DNA of 64,000 nucleotides from Micromonospora sp. WMMD812 (GCF_027497215.1 NZ_CP114904.1:2564001-2628000); one strand, 5' to 3'; numbered from the stretch's first letter, positions 25,524-36,152 are shown. Numbers and translations are program-made. The notes: a model not told the origin generated them from the sequence alone.

Positions 25524-27518
25524 CTACTCGTCGTCCGGCTCTCCGGGATGACGCCACTGGCCGGGAGCCCGCTCGCCGCGCTCGGAGTCCAGCGGATCGT
25601 CGTTGGCCTCCGTCGTCTGCTCGAAGCTGGGCCGACGCACGTCCTCGGGGGCCGGAACGTCGACCGGGCGGGCACCGGACTGCGGGCTCGGCTGGTGCGT
25701 CGTGACCTCGTCCGTACCGCGCGCGCCGGTGGCGCTGGGCGACTCCGGGCGGTGGCGTTCGCGGTGCATCTCGTCGGCGATCCGCTGCGGCGGCCGGGCG
25801 GCGCGCTGCGGCAGGTCCCGGCCGAGGTCGGCGACGAACTCGCCGTACTTGGCGTCGAACGCCGGCCGCTCGGAGCGGATCCGGGGCATGCGGTCGAAGT
25901 TGCGCAGCGGAGGCGGGCAGGTGGTCGCCCACTCCAGCGAGTTGCCGAACCCCCAGGGATCGTCCACCGTCACCATCGCCCCGTACCGCCAGGACTTCCA
26001 GACGTTGTAGATGAAGAAGAGGGTGGACGCGCCGAGCACGAACGAGCCGATGCTGGAGACGGTGTTCAGGATGGTGAACCCGTCGGAGGGCAGGTAGTCG
26101 GCGTACCGCCGGGGCATCCCCTCGTTGCCCAACCAGTGCTGGATCAGGAATGTGGTGTGGAAACCGAGGAACATGGTCCAGAAGTGCACCTTCCCCAGGC
26201 GCTCGTCGAGCAGTCGGCCGGTCATCTTCGGGAACCAGAAGTACACACCGCCGAAGGCGGCGAAGACGATCGTGCCGAAGAGCACGTAGTGGAAGTGCGC
26301 GATCACGAAGTACGAGTCGGTGACGTGGAAGTCGACCGGCGGGCTGGCCAACAGCACGCCGGTGAGCCCGCCGAGCAGGAACGTGACCAGGAAGCCGATC
26401 GCGAACAGCATCGGCGTCTCGAAGGTGAGCTGCCCCTTCCACATGGTGCCGATCCAGTTGAAGAACTTCACCCCGGTCGGCACCGCGATGAGGTAGCTCA
26501 GGATGCTGAAGAACGGCAGCAGCACCTGCCCGGTGCCGAACATGTGGTGCGCCCACACGGTCATCGACAACACGGTGATCGCGATGGTGGCGAACACGAT
26601 CCCGGAGTAGCCGAAGATCGGCTTGCGCGCGAACACCGGGATGATCTCGCTGATGATGCCGAAGAACGGCAGGGCGACGATGTACACCTCAGGGTGGCCG
26701 AAGAACCAGAACAGGTGCTGCCACAGCATGGGCCCGCCGGTCGCCGCGTCGTACACGTGCGCGTTGAGCAGCCGGTCCGCGCCCAGGGCGAGCAGGGCGG
26801 CGGCGAGCAGCGGGAAGACCAGGATCACCAGCACGCTGGTGAGCAGGAGGTTCCAGGTGAAGAGCGGCATCCGGAACATGGTCATGCCGGGCGCGCGCAG
26901 CGTCAGGATCGTGGTGATCATGTTGACCGCGCCGAGGATGGTGCCCAGACCGGAGATGACCAGCCCGACGACCCACATGTTCGCGCCGACGCCCGGTGAG
27001 TTGTCGGCGTCGCTCAGCGGGGAGTACGCGAACCAGCCGAAGTCCGCCGCGCCGCCCGGGGTCAGGAAGCCGGCCATGACGATCGACCCGCCGAACAGGT
27101 AGAGCCAGTACGCGAACGCGTTGAGCCGCGGGAACGCGACGTCCGGGGCGCCGATCTGCAACGGGACGATGTAGTTGCCGAACGCGAACACCAGCGGCGT
27201 CGCGAACAGCAACAGCATGATCGTGCCGTGCATGGTGAAGAGCTGGTTGTACTGCTCGGGCGAGAGGAACTGCAGACCGGGGCGGGCCAGCTCGGCCCGG
27301 AGGAGCAGGGCCATCACCCCACCGACCAGGAAGAAGATGAAGGACGTCGTCAGGTAGAGCAGACCGATCAGCTTGGCGTCGGTGGTGCCGAGCAGCTTGA
27401 GCAGGCTGTTGCCGGGGATCGCCTCGCGGAACGGGCCGGGATACCCGCCGAACTCCGCCGGGGCAAGGATCGCCGGCTGACGGTCCTGGGCCGACACCGT
27501 ACTCGCCCGCTTCGGCAT
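25524..27518 (-). CDS. ctaD: Cytochrome c oxidase subunit I (aa3-type), orphan copy with extended C-terminus
   Basis: A 664-residue haem-copper oxidase subunit I. Metal ligands are all present: MHGTIM (haem a), [14 protein letters not shown] (CuB His and cross-linked Tyr), [10 protein letters not shown] (CuB His pair) and [12 protein letters not shown] (haem a3 and haem a). Twelve helices end near residue 560. About 100 extra residues follow that are charged, Pro/Arg/Asp-rich and probably disordered. GGAGAAGATC precedes the ATG. No ctaC, ctaE, ctaF or qcr genes are adjacent, so this is likely a second ctaD used with subunits from elsewhere, as seen in other actinomycetes. Confidence 0.93.
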   Translation of the reverse strand: MPKRASTVSAQDRQPAILAPAEFGGYPGPFREAIPGNSLLKLLGTTDAKLIGLLYLTTSFIFFLVGGVMALLLRAELARPGLQFLSPEQYNQLFTMHGTIMLLLFATPLVFAFGNYIVPLQIGAPDVAFPRLNAFAYWLYLFGGSIVMAGFLTPGGAADFGWFAYSPLSDADNSPGVGANMWVVGLVISGLGTILGAVNMITTILTLRAPGMTMFRMPLFTWNLLLTSVLVILVFPLLAAALLALGADRLLNAHVYDAATGGPMLWQHLFWFFGHPEVYIVALPFFGIISEIIPVFARKPIFGYSGIVFATIAITVLSMTVWAHHMFGTGQVLLPFFSILSYLIAVPTGVKFFNWIGTMWKGQLTFETPMLFAIGFLVTFLLGGLTGVLLASPPVDFHVTDSYFVIAHFHYVLFGTIVFAAFGGVYFWFPKMTGRLLDERLGKVHFWTMFLGFHTTFLIQHWLGNEGMPRRYADYLPSDGFTILNTVSSIGSFVLGASTLFFIYNVWKSWRYGAMVTVDDPWGFGNSLEWATTCPPPLRNFDRMPRIRSERPAFDAKYGEFVADLGRDLPQRAARPPQRIADEMHRERHRPESPSATGARGTDEVTTHQPSPQSGARPVDVPAPEDVRRPSFEQTTEANDDPLDSERGERAPGQWRHPGEPDDE

Positions 27519-27670
27519 GATCTTCTCCGAGAACGTCGTCTTCGCGAACAATCCCTCCGACCTTGACACACGGAACCTCACAAGGAGTGCGAGTCGGGCA
27601 AAAGGCCCCCACCGCCCACGCCAGCGACGGCACGCGGGCGGTCGGGGACGCCTGAGCGACAATCGACGCC

Positions 27671-30600
27671 GTGCGGTACGGCATCCTGGGCGCGACCGAG
27701 GTGTACCCCGCCGACGGTCGCCGCCTCGCCGTCGGCGGGCCGCGGCTGCGCGCCCTGCTGGCGCTGCTGCTGCTCGACGCCGGGCGGGTCGTGCCGCGGG
27801 AACGCCTCGTCGACGGCCTGTACGGGGCCGACCCGCCGGCCGGAGTGGCGAACGCGTTGCAGTCGCAGGTGTCCCGACTGCGCCAGGTGCTCTCGACCGG
27901 ACCGGTCGACCCGGTCGAGTTCCACCCAGCGGGCTACCGGCTCGCGGTGGATCCGGAGGACGTCGACGCGCACCGGTTCACCCGACTGGCCGACGGCGGA
28001 CGGTCCGCCCTCACGGCCGGCGATCCGCGCCGGGCGGCCGGCCTGCTGCGGGAGGCGCTCGACCTGTGGCGCGGGGAACCACTGGCGGACGTGGCCGACG
28101 CGCCGTTCGCCCCGCCGCAGGCGGCCCGACTGCGGGACCGCCGGTTGGCCGCGATCGAGGACCGGATCGAGGCGGAGCTGGCCCTGGCGGCGGCGGAGCC
28201 GGAAGCGGTGCGCACCGGTCGGCTGGTGACGGAGCTGCGGGAGCTGGTGACCACCGACCCCCTGCGGGAGCGCCTGCACGGACACCTGATGCGGGCGCTG
28301 CACGCGGACGGCCGTCGGGCGGAGGCGCTCGCCGCGTTCGCGGACCTTCGCCGCCTGCTCGCCGAGGAGCTGGGCACGGACCCGTCCCCCGACCTGGTCG
28401 CGTTGCACGCGACCCTGCTGCGCGACGAGGTCGATCCCCCCGCCGACGCGGCCGCGCCCCAGCTGCCTCCACTCCCCGGTCAGCTGACCAGCTTCGTGGG
28501 CCGGGAGGACGAGCTGCGCCGGGTCGGCGGGCTGCTGGGCGAGGCCCGGCTGGTCACGCTGCACGGGCCGGGCGGCGCCGGGAAGACCCGGCTGGCCCTG
28601 GCGGCCGCCGAGCGGCACGGCGGCGACGTCTGCCTGGTCGAGCTGGCCGCGCTGCCCGCCGGGGCGGAGGTCGCCCCGGCGGTGCTGGCCGCACTCGATC
28701 TGCGCGACGCGGCGCTGCGCCTGCCCGGCGGCCCGCGGGACGTCACCGACCGGCTGGTCGCGGCCCTCGCCGACCGGCGACTGCTGCTCCTGCTCGACAA
28801 CTGCGAGCACGTGGTCGACGACGCCGCCCGGGTCACCGCGCGGCTGCTCGGCGCCGCTCCGGCGGTCCGCGTCCTGGCCACCAGCCGGGAACCTCTCGGC
28901 GTGACCGGTGAGACGCTCTGCCCGGTGGGCGGCCTACCGGCACCCGTCGAGGACGTCCCGCCCGAACTGGCGCGGGAGTACTCCGCCGTCCGGCTCTTCG
29001 CCGACCGCGCCGCGGACGTGGCGCCGGGGTTCGACGTCGACGCCGGCACCGTCGCGGCGGTGCTGCGGATCTGTCGTACGCTCGACGGCCTGCCGCTCGC
29101 CCTCGAGCTGGCCGCGGCGCGGTTGCGGGCGTTGCCGGTCACCGAGGTGGCCGCGCGCCTCGACGACCGGTTCCGGCTGCTCAACCGGGGCAGCCGGGTC
29201 GCCGAGCCCCGACACCAGACCCTGCGCGCGGTGGTGCGGTGGAGCTGGGACCTGCTGGACGAGCCGGAACGGCGGCTGGCACGCCGGCTCAGCGTCTTCG
29301 CCGGAAGCGCGGACCTGACCGCCGTCGAGCGGATCTGCGCGCCGCTCGACGCGGACGTGCTCGACGTGTTGACCAGCCTGGTGGAGAAGTCGCTGGTGGA
29401 CGCGGCCGACGGGCGTTTCCGGATGCTGGAGACCGTGCGCGTGTTCGCCGCGGAACAGCTCGCCGAGGCGGGCGAGGCCGAGCAACTCCGCCGGGCGCAC
29501 GCCGCGTACTTCCTCGACCTGGCCCGGGCGGGCGACGCCGGGCTGCGCGGCGCGACGCAGCTGGACTGGCTGCGACGGCTGGACGCCGACCGCGACGACC
29601 TGCTCGCCGCACTGCGCCGGGCGGTGCTGGGCGACGACACCGACACCGGGCTGCGGCTGGTCGCCGCCCTGTCGTTCTACTGGTGGCTGCGTGGCCTGCG
29701 CGGCGAGGGGGCGGCGCTGGCCGGCCGGCTCGTCGACCGGCTCGGCGGGCCACCGCCCGGCCTCACCGAGGAGTACGCGCTCTGCCTGCTGGTCGCCGCG
29801 GTGAGCGGCTTCGGCGGGGCGAGCCCGCCGCACGTCGGCCCGGCCAGCGAAATCCTCTGGGGTCTGGGCCGACCACCTCGGCACCCGTTCCTGCTCTATC
29901 TCTCCGGGACGGCCGTCGGCCCCCCGCCACCGGAGCGGATATCGGTGCTGCACTCCGCCGAGGGCCGGGACGAGCTGCTCGGCGCCGACCCGTGGAGCCG
30001 GGCGCTGGGGTCGCTCGGCACGGCGATGGTGTGGCTGATCGACGGCCGGTACGACCAGGCCCGCGTGGAGCTGACGGCGGCCCTCCACGGTTTCCGAACC
30101 ATCGGCGAGCGGTGGGGGATGATCCTCGTCCTGAGCACGCTCGCCGAGACGGCCTACCGGGTCGGCGACCCGGTGGCGGCCGCCGCGCCGATGGCGGAGG
30201 CCCTGCGGTTGGCCGACGAGCTCGGCTCGGCGCTCGACCTGGCCGAGTTGCTGCGTACCCGGGCGGACGGCCGGATCGGCGTGGGTGACCTCGACGGGGC
30301 CGCCGCCGACTATCGGCGCGTGGTGACGGTCGCGCAGCCGGCGGGGGCGCCGGAGCTGGTCGCCGCGGCGCACTACGGGCTCGGTGAGATCGCCCGCCGA
30401 CGTGGCGACCTCGACCTGGCGCGGCGGCTCTGCGAACAGGCCGTGGCGGAGTGTCCGGCCGGCTGGTTCGGGGCCGAGGTGGTCCGCCTCGCGGCGCTGG
30501 TCTCCCTCGGGCAGATCGCCGACGCGGTCGGCGACGCGCCGACGGCGCGCGTCCGCTACCGGGAGGTGCTCGGCGCGACCATCGGAGTCTGGGACGTGCC

Positions 30601-30850
30601 AACCGTGAGCGCGGCGGTGGAGGGCCTGATCGGACCGACGCTGCGGCGCGGCGAGGGCGAGCGGGCCGCGCTGCTGCTCGGCGCGGTGTCGGCGCTGCTG
30701 AGCGGTACCGGCGCCGGTGACGCGGCCGAGGGCACGCCGGTGGCGGCGGCGGCCCGGGCCGCCGTCGGCGACGTGACCTTCGAACGGGCCTTCGCCCGCG
30801 GCGCCGGTCTCGGCCGGGAGCAGGCGGTGGCGCTGCTGGACGCCGGCTGA
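27671..30850 (+). CDS. AfsR/SARP-type regulator: BTAD + NB-ARC + TPR-like
   Basis: A 1059-residue regulator. Residues 1-90 are an OmpR-type winged helix ([21 protein letters not shown] then [16 protein letters not shown]), followed by the bacterial transcriptional activation domain to about residue 250. The NB-ARC ATPase has Walker [13 protein letters not shown] (Lys305) and the [11 protein letters not shown]alker B. The C-terminal 400 residues are Ala/Leu/Arg-rich helical repeats, probably TPRs. Such proteins activate secondary metabolism or export genes in an ATP-dependent way. The GTG start at 27671 is preceded by little Shine-Dalgarno sequence. The DrrAB-like exporter immediately downstream is a likely target. 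Confidence 0.88.
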   Translation: MRYGILGATEVYPADGRRLAVGGPRLRALLALLLLDAGRVVPRERLVDGLYGADPPAGVANALQSQVSRLRQVLSTGPVDPVEFHPAGYRLAVDPEDVDAHRFTRLADGGRSALTAGDPRRAAGLLREALDLWRGEPLADVADAPFAPPQAARLRDRRLAAIEDRIEAELALAAAEPEAVRTGRLVTELRELVTTDPLRERLHGHLMRALHADGRRAEALAAFADLRRLLAEELGTDPSPDLVALHATLLRDEVDPPADAAAPQLPPLPGQLTSFVGREDELRRVGGLLGEARLVTLHGPGGAGKTRLALAAAERHGGDVCLVELAALPAGAEVAPAVLAALDLRDAALRLPGGPRDVTDRLVAALADRRLLLLLDNCEHVVDDAARVTARLLGAAPAVRVLATSREPLGVTGETLCPVGGLPAPVEDVPPELAREYSAVRLFADRAADVAPGFDVDAGTVAAVLRICRTLDGLPLALELAAARLRALPVTEVAARLDDRFRLLNRGSRVAEPRHQTLRAVVRWSWDLLDEPERRLARRLSVFAGSADLTAVERICAPLDADVLDVLTSLVEKSLVDAADGRFRMLETVRVFAAEQLAEAGEAEQLRRAHAAYFLDLARAGDAGLRGATQLDWLRRLDADRDDLLAALRRAVLGDDTDTGLRLVAALSFYWWLRGLRGEGAALAGRLVDRLGGPPPGLTEEYALCLLVAAVSGFGGASPPHVGPASEILWGLGRPPRHPFLLYLSGTAVGPPPPERISVLHSAEGRDELLGADPWSRALGSLGTAMVWLIDGRYDQARVELTAALHGFRTIGERWGMILVLSTLAETAYRVGDPVAAAAPMAEALRLADELGSALDLAELLRTRADGRIGVGDLDGAAADYRRVVTVAQPAGAPELVAAAHYGLGEIARRRGDLDLARRLCEQAVAECPAGWFGAEVVRLAALVSLGQIADAVGDAPTARVRYREVLGATIGVWDVPTVSAAVEGLIGPTLRRGEGERAALLLGAVSALLSGTGAGDAAEGTPVAAAARAAVGDVTFERAFARGAGLGREQAVALLDAG

Positions 30851-30916
30851 CGGCGGTACGACCGGCCGTCAGCGCACGGTGCGTGGCCGGTCAGCGCGGG
30901 CGGCCACGCTGCCGGC

Positions 30917-31891
30917 ATGAGAGACGAGACATCGGCCGTCGTGGCCGAGGGACTTCGCAAGACGTACGGCCGGACCACGGCGCTCGCCGGGTTCGACCTG
31001 ACCGTGCCCGCCGGCACCGTCTGCGGGCTGCTCGGCCCCAACGGCGCGGGCAAGACCACGGCGGTACGGATCCTGGCCACCCTGCTGCGCTTCGACGCCG
31101 GTCACGCCCGCGTGGCCGGGTACGACGTGGCGCGCCGACCGGACCAGGTCCGCGCCCTGATCGGGCTCACCGGACAGTACGCCGCGGTCGACGAGACCCT
31201 GAGCGGGCGGCAGAACCTGGTGCTGTTCGGCCGGCTCCGGCACCTGCCGGCCCGGACGGCCCGGCGACGGGCCGACGAGCTGCTCGACCAGTTCGGACTC
31301 ACCGGGATGGCGGACCGCTCGGCCGGGGGGTACTCGGGCGGGCTGCGCCGGCGGCTCGACCTCGCCGCCAGCCTGATCACCACGCCGCGGGTGCTGTTCC
31401 TCGACGAGCCGACCACGGGCCTGGACCCGCGCAGCCGCAACGGCCTCTGGGACGCTGTCCGGTCGCTCGTCGCCGAGGGCACCACCGTGCTGCTCACCAC
31501 CCAGTACCTGGAGGAGGCGGACCAGCTCGCCGACCGGATCTCGGTGGTGGACGCCGGCCGGGTGGTGGCCGAGGGCACCTCCGCGGAGCTGAAGGGGCGG
31601 ATCGGCGCGGACCGGATCGAACTGGTGGTCCGGCACGCGGCGGAGCTGCCGGTCGCGGCGGGCATCGTCGAGCGGATCACCGGCGCGACGGTGACCGTGG
31701 ACCCGGAGATCCGTCAGCTCGGCGCGCCGGTCGTCGACCGGATCGCCGCGCTGGCCGACGTCATGCGGGCACTCCAGGACTCGGCGGTCGCCGTCGACGA
31801 CGTCGTGCTGCGCCGGCCCACGCTGGACGAGGCGTTCCTGCGGCTCACCGGCCACTCCACCGGCGAGGGCCGGACGGAGGTGGCGGCATGA
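30917..31891 (+). CDS. DrrA-like ABC exporter ATP-binding protein
   Basis: A 324-residue ATPase of the daunorubicin-resistance type. Walker A is LLGPNGAGKTTAVRIL (Lys46), the signature is YSGGLRRRLDLA, Walker B is VLFLDEPTTGLDP, and the switch His is in TTQYLEEADQLAD, where Gln replaces the usual His, as in other DrrA proteins. The C-terminal ~90 residues match the DrrA-specific regulatory domain (VVRHAAELPVAAGIVERIT). No ribosome binding site is visible before the ATG, so it may be leaderless or coupled to the AfsR-like gene. The stop codon overlaps the permease start as ATGA. Confidence 0.92.
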   Translation: MRDETSAVVAEGLRKTYGRTTALAGFDLTVPAGTVCGLLGPNGAGKTTAVRILATLLRFDAGHARVAGYDVARRPDQVRALIGLTGQYAAVDETLSGRQNLVLFGRLRHLPARTARRRADELLDQFGLTGMADRSAGGYSGGLRRRLDLAASLITTPRVLFLDEPTTGLDPRSRNGLWDAVRSLVAEGTTVLLTTQYLEEADQLADRISVVDAGRVVAEGTSAELKGRIGADRIELVVRHAAELPVAAGIVERITGATVTVDPEIRQLGAPVVDRIAALADVMRALQDSAVAVDDVVLRRPTLDEAFLRLTGHSTGEGRTEVAA

Positions 31892-32751
31892 CCACCGCAC
31901 TCGACACGCGTAGCGGACCGGTCGGGGCCGCCACCGAACCGTCGTCCGCCGGTCCGCTGGCCCGGGTCGGTTGGGCCGTGGCCGACGGCTGGGTGATGAC
32001 CGGGCGGAACATGCGGCACGTCATCCGGTCGCCCGAGGAGATCGTCCTCTACTTCAGCCTGCCGATCATGTTCGTGCTGGTCTTCGGCTACGTCTTCGGC
32101 AGCGGCATGGCGGTACCCGGCGACGGCAGCTATCGGGAGTTCCTGCTGCCCGGCGTGTTCGTGATGACCATGCTCTACGGTCTCGGCGCCACCGCTTCGC
32201 AGGTCTCCCTCGACGCCAGCCGCGGCGTGGTCGACCGGTTCCGCTCGCTGCCGATGGCCCGCTCCGCCCTGCTGACCGGGCGGGCCGGCGCCGACCTCGT
32301 CCGAGCCGTGCTGGAGCTGACCACCCTGGTGGTCTGCGGGCTGCTCGTCGGCTGGCAGTGGCGCAACGGGCTGGGCGACGCCCTGGCGGCGGTGGGTCTG
32401 ATCCTGCTGCTGCGGCTGGCGTTCACCTGGGTGGGCATCCTGCTGGGTCTGGTGGTGCCGAACCCGGACACGGTCGGGGTGATCGTGTTTCCGCTGGCCT
32501 TCCCGCTCACCGCGCTCTCCAACGTCTTCGTCGCCCCGGACCTGCTACCCGACTGGCTCGGCGCGGTCGCCGCGTGGAACCCGCTGTCGGCCACCGTGGC
32601 GGCGGCCCGCGAACTGTTCGGCAATCCGGGCATCGGCGGCGAGTCGTGGGCCGCGCAGCACCCGTTGCCGCTGGCGGTCGGCTGGCCGTTGCTCATCATC
32701 GCGCTGGCCGCGCCGCTGGCGATTCGCCGCTACCGGCGGCTCAGCCGCTGA
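31888..32751 (+). CDS. DrrB-like ABC exporter permease
   Basis: A 287-residue ABC-2 permease with six helices. The DrrB signatures are present: PIMFVLVFGYVFGSGMAVPG in the first helix and loop, REFLLPGVFVMTMLYGLGATASQVSLDASRGVVDRFRSLPMARSA, and NPLSATVAAARELFGNP at the C-terminal loop. It forms the membrane channel for the ATPase upstream and is translationally coupled to it (ATGA overlap at 31888-31891). Substrates of this family are usually hydrophobic drugs or lipids; the linked AfsR-like regulator hints at a secondary metabolite. Confidence 0.92.
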   Translation: MTTALDTRSGPVGAATEPSSAGPLARVGWAVADGWVMTGRNMRHVIRSPEEIVLYFSLPIMFVLVFGYVFGSGMAVPGDGSYREFLLPGVFVMTMLYGLGATASQVSLDASRGVVDRFRSLPMARSALLTGRAGADLVRAVLELTTLVVCGLLVGWQWRNGLGDALAAVGLILLLRLAFTWVGILLGLVVPNPDTVGVIVFPLAFPLTALSNVFVAPDLLPDWLGAVAAWNPLSATVAAARELFGNPGIGGESWAAQHPLPLAVGWPLLIIALAAPLAIRRYRRLSR

Positions 32752-32775
32752 GCAGCCGGCCTCTCCCCCGTGCGG

Positions 32776-32812
32776 GCCGGCCGGCCCGGGCGCCCGACCC
32801 GGGCCGGCCGGC
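32776..32812. terminator. Perfect 15-bp GC hairpin after the ABC operon
   Basis: GCCGGCCGGCCCGGG (32776-32790) pairs perfectly with CCCGGGCCGGCCGGC (32798-32812) around a 7-nt loop. It begins 25 bases after the permease stop codon. Confidence 0.65.
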
Positions 32813-32944
32813 ACGCACCTGACGGGCCATCGGGGCCCACGAACGCCGCGCACGAGACCACCGGCGGCACGCGGACCGACCCAGCAGGACCCCGCGAGCG
32901 GCACAACGACCGTCAACGGTGGCGGCGCCGCCGGGCCCTGCCTT

Positions 32945-32998
32945 CACGAGGGTGATGACTCACCGGCATATTTATGCCTCTGAGTCATCACGCTCGTG
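32945..32998. repeat. 54-bp near-perfect dyad with AT-rich core
   Basis: Centred at 32971.5: CACGAG, one mismatch, GTGATGACTCA (32952-32962), two mismatches, GGCATA (32965-32970), a TT loop, and the full complement out to 32998. Only three base pairs out of 26 are mismatched. It lies in the 339-bp gap between the convergent drrB-like and tetR genes; the rest of that gap holds one GC hairpin and no gene. It could be a strong terminator or a cruciform-forming protein site. Confidence 0.7.
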
Positions 32999-33090
32999 CG
33001 CGCATACCGTCTCCTTGCTCTGCCCGCGGGCAGCAGCGGCGGCCCCGCCGGCCAGCACCTGCCCACCGGGGCTCGCCCGGGGGCGAGCTG

Positions 33091-33690
33091 CTACCCGGCG
33101 GTCGCGGGCGGGGCCGTGGCGAAGAGGACGTCGAGGTGGGTGTCCAACGCGGCCAGTGCCTGCTCGGCGCCGTACTGGCCGCCGAGCAGGTAGATGCCGA
33201 GCCCCTCCATCAGCGCGAGCAGGCCGGCCGCGCGCTCGTCCGGGTGCGGCCCCGGGAGCAGGCTGGCCACGAAGGCGACCAGTTGCCGGGTGTCCTCGGT
33301 CAGGCCGACGGCGGCTTCGGGCCGGACCGCCGCGTAGGCGAGGAACGCCAGGGCGACGCGTCCGTCCGCACGGGACTCCTCGGTCAGCGGCAGCAGCGCG
33401 GCGATCAGCGTACGCAGCAGCAGCCGTGGCGGCGGGTCCGCGCCGAGCCGGGCGACCGCCTCGGTGACCCGGGCCTGGTTGCGTTCTCGGACGACGGCCA
33501 TGGCGAAGGCCATCATCTCGTCCTTGGTGCGGAAGTAGTGCTGGACCATGCCCGCGGAGACGCCGGCCTCGGCCGCCACGTGACGCAGGCTGACCGCCTC
33601 CACGCCCTGCCGCGCGGCCACTCGCATCAACGCGTCGGCGATGAGCGTGCGCCGCTCGTGGCGGTCGACCTTCTTGGGCATGGCCCCCAT
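33091..33690 (-). CDS. TetR-family regulator
   Basis: A 199-residue TetR protein with HTH RRTLIADALMRVAARQGVEAVSLRHVAAEAGVSAGMVQHYFRTKDEM, the 'AGMVQHYF' subgroup (BetI/AcrR-like C-terminal domain TetR_C_6). The ligand domain has LTEESRADGRVALAFLAYAAVRP and an LGGQYGAEQA loop, typical of that subgroup. Two ATGs, 33690 and 33681, are possible starts; neither has a strong ribosome binding site. It lies between the PEP-utilising enzyme, which is on the same strand upstream, and the convergent ABC exporter. I cannot identify its target. Confidence 0.85.
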   Translation of the reverse strand: MGAMPKKVDRHERRTLIADALMRVAARQGVEAVSLRHVAAEAGVSAGMVQHYFRTKDEMMAFAMAVVRERNQARVTEAVARLGADPPPRLLLRTLIAALLPLTEESRADGRVALAFLAYAAVRPEAAVGLTEDTRQLVAFVASLLPGPHPDERAAGLLALMEGLGIYLLGGQYGAEQALAALDTHLDVLFATAPPATAG

Positions 33691-33752
33691 GCTGTCACGA
33701 GGTGTTTCGGCGGTTGGTCGTCGCCGGGCGCCGGCGACCGGCGTCTCGCAGG

Positions 33753-36152
33753 TCAGGCCACCGTCACCGTGCCGGCCGCGGCGTCGACGGTGACGATGTC
33801 ACCGGTGCGGATCGCCCGGGTGGCGTCGGGGACGGAGATGACGGCCGGGATGCCGTACTCCCGGGCCACCGTCGGGCCGTGCGCCATGACGGCGCCGGTC
33901 TCGGTGACCAGCCCGGCGGCGGTGAGGAACAGCGGCGTCCAGCCGGGATCCGTGGTGGGCGCGACCAGGATCTCGCCGGGCTCCAGCCGTGCGGTGGCCG
34001 GGTCGCGGACGACGCGCGCCGGACCGGTCGCCACGCCGGCCGCGGCGCCGACGCCACGGAGGACCCCGGCCGCCCCGGACGACCTGGGTAGGACCGCCTC
34101 CAGATCGGTGCCGTCGGACAGGACGGCCACCGGGACCGTGCGCCGGCGCAGCTCCCGCTGGTGCACCGCCTGGCGTGCGGTGACGGTCGGCCGGTGGTCG
34201 ACGCCCTCCCCGACGGCGGCCGCCACCTCCTCGAGGGTCAGGAACATGACGTCGTCCGGCCGGGCCAGCAGGCCGGCGTCGGTCAGTTCGGCGCCGATGA
34301 GCAGCAGTTGCCGGCGCATCTCGCGCAGCCGGTAGAGGCCGCCGAACTTGCCGGCCTCACGCAGGCCGGCCAGCGCCCGTGCCCGGCGCAGCAGGAATCC
34401 GGCGATCCGGCCACGGACGGGCCGGCGGCGGCGGGCCCGGGCGACAAGGTCCCCGAGGGCGGTCTCGGCGGTGGCCGCGGCACGGGCGAAGCGCCGGTCG
34501 GGGGCCTGCTCGGGGTCGGTGACCCGCAGGTAGTTGGCGATCATCGCGAAGACCGGCTCCGGATCCTCGGCCCAACGGGGCACCCCGAGGTCGACCTCGG
34601 CGACGGCCCGGTGGCCGTACCGGTCGAGGAACGCGGCGAGCCCGACGTCCGGCAGCGTCCCGCGCCGGTACCGGTCGGCGAGGTCCTGTGGCGGCGTGGT
34701 CAGCAGCAGCTCGCGGTGGGCCCCGGCCTGGTCGGCGAGCCGCCACAGCGCCAGGTCCATCTCGATGGTGACGTTGTGCGGCATCCCGCCGAGCACCGTG
34801 TCGATCTCGTCGCGGCTGGCCACACCCTTGAGCAGATGGCCCGGCAGCGTCGCCGCCAACATGCCGGCGACGATCGGCCAGACGAGGTCGTCGGGGCTCG
34901 CCGACGTGTCCTGCGCCTGGACGAACCGCAGCCGGTCGGCGGCGGTGTCGAGTGCGGCCGGCGCGGCCGAGTCGAGCTCCAGCCGCCGGATCTCCGCGAA
35001 CAGGCGGGCGCGGGCGGCCTCCGGCCGGGCCAGCGCCCGGGTGACCCCGGTCAGCGCCCGCACGGCCGTCCGGGCGCTCGGTCCGCCGCCCTTGCGGTCG
35101 CCTCGGCGGCCGGGTCGCGGCGCGAAGCGGGGGTCGGCGAGCACGTGCTCCACCACTGCCTGGGCGCGCGGACCGAAGTCGACCGCCATCAGCTTGACCA
35201 GGCGCTTGCGCGCGGAGCGGTCGCGCACCGGCTCGGTCAGGTCGCCGTACAGCCGACCGCCGATGTCGGTGATCTCGACGCGAAGCCCGATGCTGGCCAG
35301 CATCGCCGCGATCAGCGACTTCAGGGTGGACATGCCCATCGGGGTGACCGGCCGCAGCATGCCCTGCACGTGACCGAACTCCACGTAGACGCGCGGCTCG
35401 GGATCGTCGGTGGGCGGCGGGAGGGGGAAGAGGGTGGTGATCGGCCGCGACTGCAGGAGCCAGAGCACTCCGTCGTGGTCGTACGCCCACTCGACGTCCT
35501 GCGGCCCGCCCCGGTGGTGCTGGAGCCGCTCGCCCGCCCGCCGCAGCTCGTCGAGTTGGGCGGCGGTCAGCGGGCCCCGGCCCACTGGTGGGGTGCCGTC
35601 GAGGACGTACCGGGTGACGTCGCCGGTGCCGTCCACCACGGCCGTGCCCAGGCCGACGGCGGCCTCCACCACCATCTCGGTCCGGCGGCCGGTGACCGGG
35701 TTGGCGGTGAACAGCACCCCGGCCACCGCGGGCTCGACCATGCGCTGCACCACCACGGCCATCCGCACCCTGCGGTGGTCGATCTCGTGGGCGTCGCGGT
35801 AGGCGATCGCGCGGTCGGTGTGCAACGAGTGCCAGCACTTCTCGATCGCCGACAGCAGGTCCGCCTCCCCGCTCACGTTCAGGAACGTGTCCTGCATGCC
35901 GGCGAAGCTCGCGTCGGGCAGGTCCTCGGCGGTCGCGCTGGACCGGACCGCCACGGGTCCGCCGCCGAGTCGCCGGTACGCCGCCGCGATCTCCGCCTCG
36001 GGCAGCACGCCCGACTGGTGCGCGGCCGTGGTGACGCAGAAGCCGTCGGGCACCCGCTCGCCGAGTCGGACCAACTCCCCCAGCCCGGCCGCCTTGCCGC
36101 CGACCAGGTCGTTCATCCCGCCGGCCAGCTCGGACAACGTGATCACACGCAT
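33753..36152 (-). CDS. PEP-utilising enzyme, rifampicin-phosphotransferase/PEP-synthase-like
   Basis: A 799-residue protein. The N-terminal ATP-grasp domain has GGKAAGLGELVRLGERVPDGFCVTT, VAVRSSATAEDLPDASFAGMQDTFLN, and VQRMVEPAVAGVLFTANPVTGRR, all typical of PEP synthase and Rph. A long central domain with no clear family follows. The C-terminal swivelling domain has the phosphoryl-carrier motif TGAVMAHGPTVAREYGIPAV with His758. Lack of a TIM-barrel PEP-binding domain after the His excludes PEP synthase and PPDK and matches the Rph order (ATP, substrate, His). The substrate is not certain, because no rifamycin-associated element lies upstream. GAGGGG precedes the ATG. Confidence 0.82.
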   Translation of the reverse strand: MRVITLSELAGGMNDLVGGKAAGLGELVRLGERVPDGFCVTTAAHQSGVLPEAEIAAAYRRLGGGPVAVRSSATAEDLPDASFAGMQDTFLNVSGEADLLSAIEKCWHSLHTDRAIAYRDAHEIDHRRVRMAVVVQRMVEPAVAGVLFTANPVTGRRTEMVVEAAVGLGTAVVDGTGDVTRYVLDGTPPVGRGPLTAAQLDELRRAGERLQHHRGGPQDVEWAYDHDGVLWLLQSRPITTLFPLPPPTDDPEPRVYVEFGHVQGMLRPVTPMGMSTLKSLIAAMLASIGLRVEITDIGGRLYGDLTEPVRDRSARKRLVKLMAVDFGPRAQAVVEHVLADPRFAPRPGRRGDRKGGGPSARTAVRALTGVTRALARPEAARARLFAEIRRLELDSAAPAALDTAADRLRFVQAQDTSASPDDLVWPIVAGMLAATLPGHLLKGVASRDEIDTVLGGMPHNVTIEMDLALWRLADQAGAHRELLLTTPPQDLADRYRRGTLPDVGLAAFLDRYGHRAVAEVDLGVPRWAEDPEPVFAMIANYLRVTDPEQAPDRRFARAAATAETALGDLVARARRRRPVRGRIAGFLLRRARALAGLREAGKFGGLYRLREMRRQLLLIGAELTDAGLLARPDDVMFLTLEEVAAAVGEGVDHRPTVTARQAVHQRELRRRTVPVAVLSDGTDLEAVLPRSSGAAGVLRGVGAAAGVATGPARVVRDPATARLEPGEILVAPTTDPGWTPLFLTAAGLVTETGAVMAHGPTVAREYGIPAVISVPDATRAIRTGDIVTVDAAAGTVTVA

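Noticed and set aside
32945..32998. The 54-bp dyad as operator of the adjacent TetR or ABC genes
   Set aside because: It lies downstream of the 3' ends of both flanking genes, about 700 bp from the TetR start, so it cannot overlap their promoters.
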